Shown piece after piece: positions 63,896-64,000 of a DNA stretch of 64,000 nt. Position numbers and translations under genes: made by a program. Origin of the DNA: Syntrophopropionicum propionicicum_A (GTDB lineage Bacteria; Bacillota; Desulfotomaculia; Desulfotomaculales; Pelotomaculaceae); contig NZ_JBMGJC010000002.1 in NCBI RefSeq assembly GCF_048984525.1, positions 209,608 through 273,607 on the forward strand, in the 5' to 3' direction. The notes below the pieces were generated by a model. The model was not told where the DNA came from and did no database searches. It was given only the letters and a program-made list of their open reading frames with translations. Every line of letters begins with the position of its first letter. Position 1 is the stretch's first letter.

Positions 63896-64000
63896 ACACG
63901 GATTTAAAAATTTAAGTTTTCTCCTTCCCGTGTTAGTTTGTTGGTAAATATCAAGCAGCTTCATTGAGCTTGCTTTTGAGGTAGTAGTCAACTGGGCAGG
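63896..64000 (-). mobile_element. Possible end of an insertion element (partial)
   Basis: A minus-strand frame enters from the window edge and reads PVDYYLKSKLNEAA before a stop, like a transposase C-terminus. An inverted pair AACACGG/CCGTGTT (63895 and 63930 region) adjoins the truncated oxidoreductase. Too little is visible to name a family. Confidence 0.3.

Overview
The window is almost entirely the inside and right end of a large integrated mobile element in a Gram-positive, probably clostridial (Peptococcaceae-like) bacterium. This is inferred from the strong Shine-Dalgarno sequences, frequent TTG/GTG starts, a class II (B12-type) ribonucleotide reductase, and secreted VanW and copper-amine-oxidase-N stalk proteins. 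The right end is well marked: an excisionase-like gene (57399), a tyrosine integrase (57646-58824), short arm-type repeats (58879-58916) and an intact tRNA-Val(CAC) on the minus strand (58946-59020). Beyond the tRNA lie ordinary chromosomal genes: a small unknown protein, an O-antigen-ligase/TPR protein, a nucleotide-sugar dehydrogenase and a truncated Gfo/Idh oxidoreductase. The left end of the element lies outside the window. No capsid, tail, portal, relaxase or type IV secretion gene is visible in this part.

Layout of the element, nearly all on the plus strand. 1-3375: a coiled-coil protein (partial), a two-S1-domain protein, a winged-helix protein and small unknown genes. 3850-12946: a NusG-N-terminal-domain protein, SSB, a RecT/Bet annealase with a long Lys/Pro linker, a MoxR-type AAA ATPase, a VWA protein with an HExxH site, a RecB/Cas4-like nuclease and a secreted stalk protein. 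13275-20194: unknown genes, a SANT/HTH-repeat protein, and a Ycf35 (DUF1257), DUF2997, Cys-rich protein and Ycf46-like AAA cassette. 20457-26675: SLOG-like protein, dCMP deaminase, N6-methyltransferase, NADAR-like, ASCH and Gp37/Gp68 (DUF5131) proteins. 27101-30831: radical SAM, VanW and guanylate-kinase-like proteins. 31912-38704: a type IV CRISPR-Cas locus (cas6, csf1, csf2, csf3, 13-repeat array, RecD-like helicase; closest to subtype IV-D). 39012-47499: methyltransferase, SNF2 helicase, beta clamp, a metallothionein-like peptide and class II RNR. 47839-57276: 5'-3' exonuclease, a PRTRC-like ubiquitin-type cluster (E2, Ub-like, E1, RadC/JAMM), nucleotidase, primase, NAD+ ligase and a broken HU gene. 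Together the genes give the element much of its own replication, recombination and nucleotide supply, plus a CRISPR system of a class usually aimed at rival plasmids.

The most striking signal is non-coding. Seven intergenic regions carry an RNA that folds as a hepatitis-delta-virus-like self-cleaving ribozyme (P1, P2, P3, P1.1, usually P4, and a C-N-R-A J4/2 strand), with compensatory changes between copies. Each is followed at a roughly constant distance by a stem-loop with a conserved CATGATT-type loop and then a rho-independent terminator just before the next gene. An eighth site (2.2-2.6 kb) has the loop hairpin and terminator but no convincing ribozyme. These modules cut the gene map into operon-sized blocks, mostly 4-9 kb. 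One module stands in front of the element's own NusG-like gene. My hypothesis is an element-wide expression system in which ribozymes separate operon mRNAs and a NusG-family protein reads the loop hairpin to let RNA polymerase pass the terminators.

Other unusual features are Shine-Dalgarno sequences complementary to 13 nt of the 16S 3' end, leaders with mutually exclusive G-rich hairpins, coupled leader peptides, and several genes whose best start codon is ATT or ATA.
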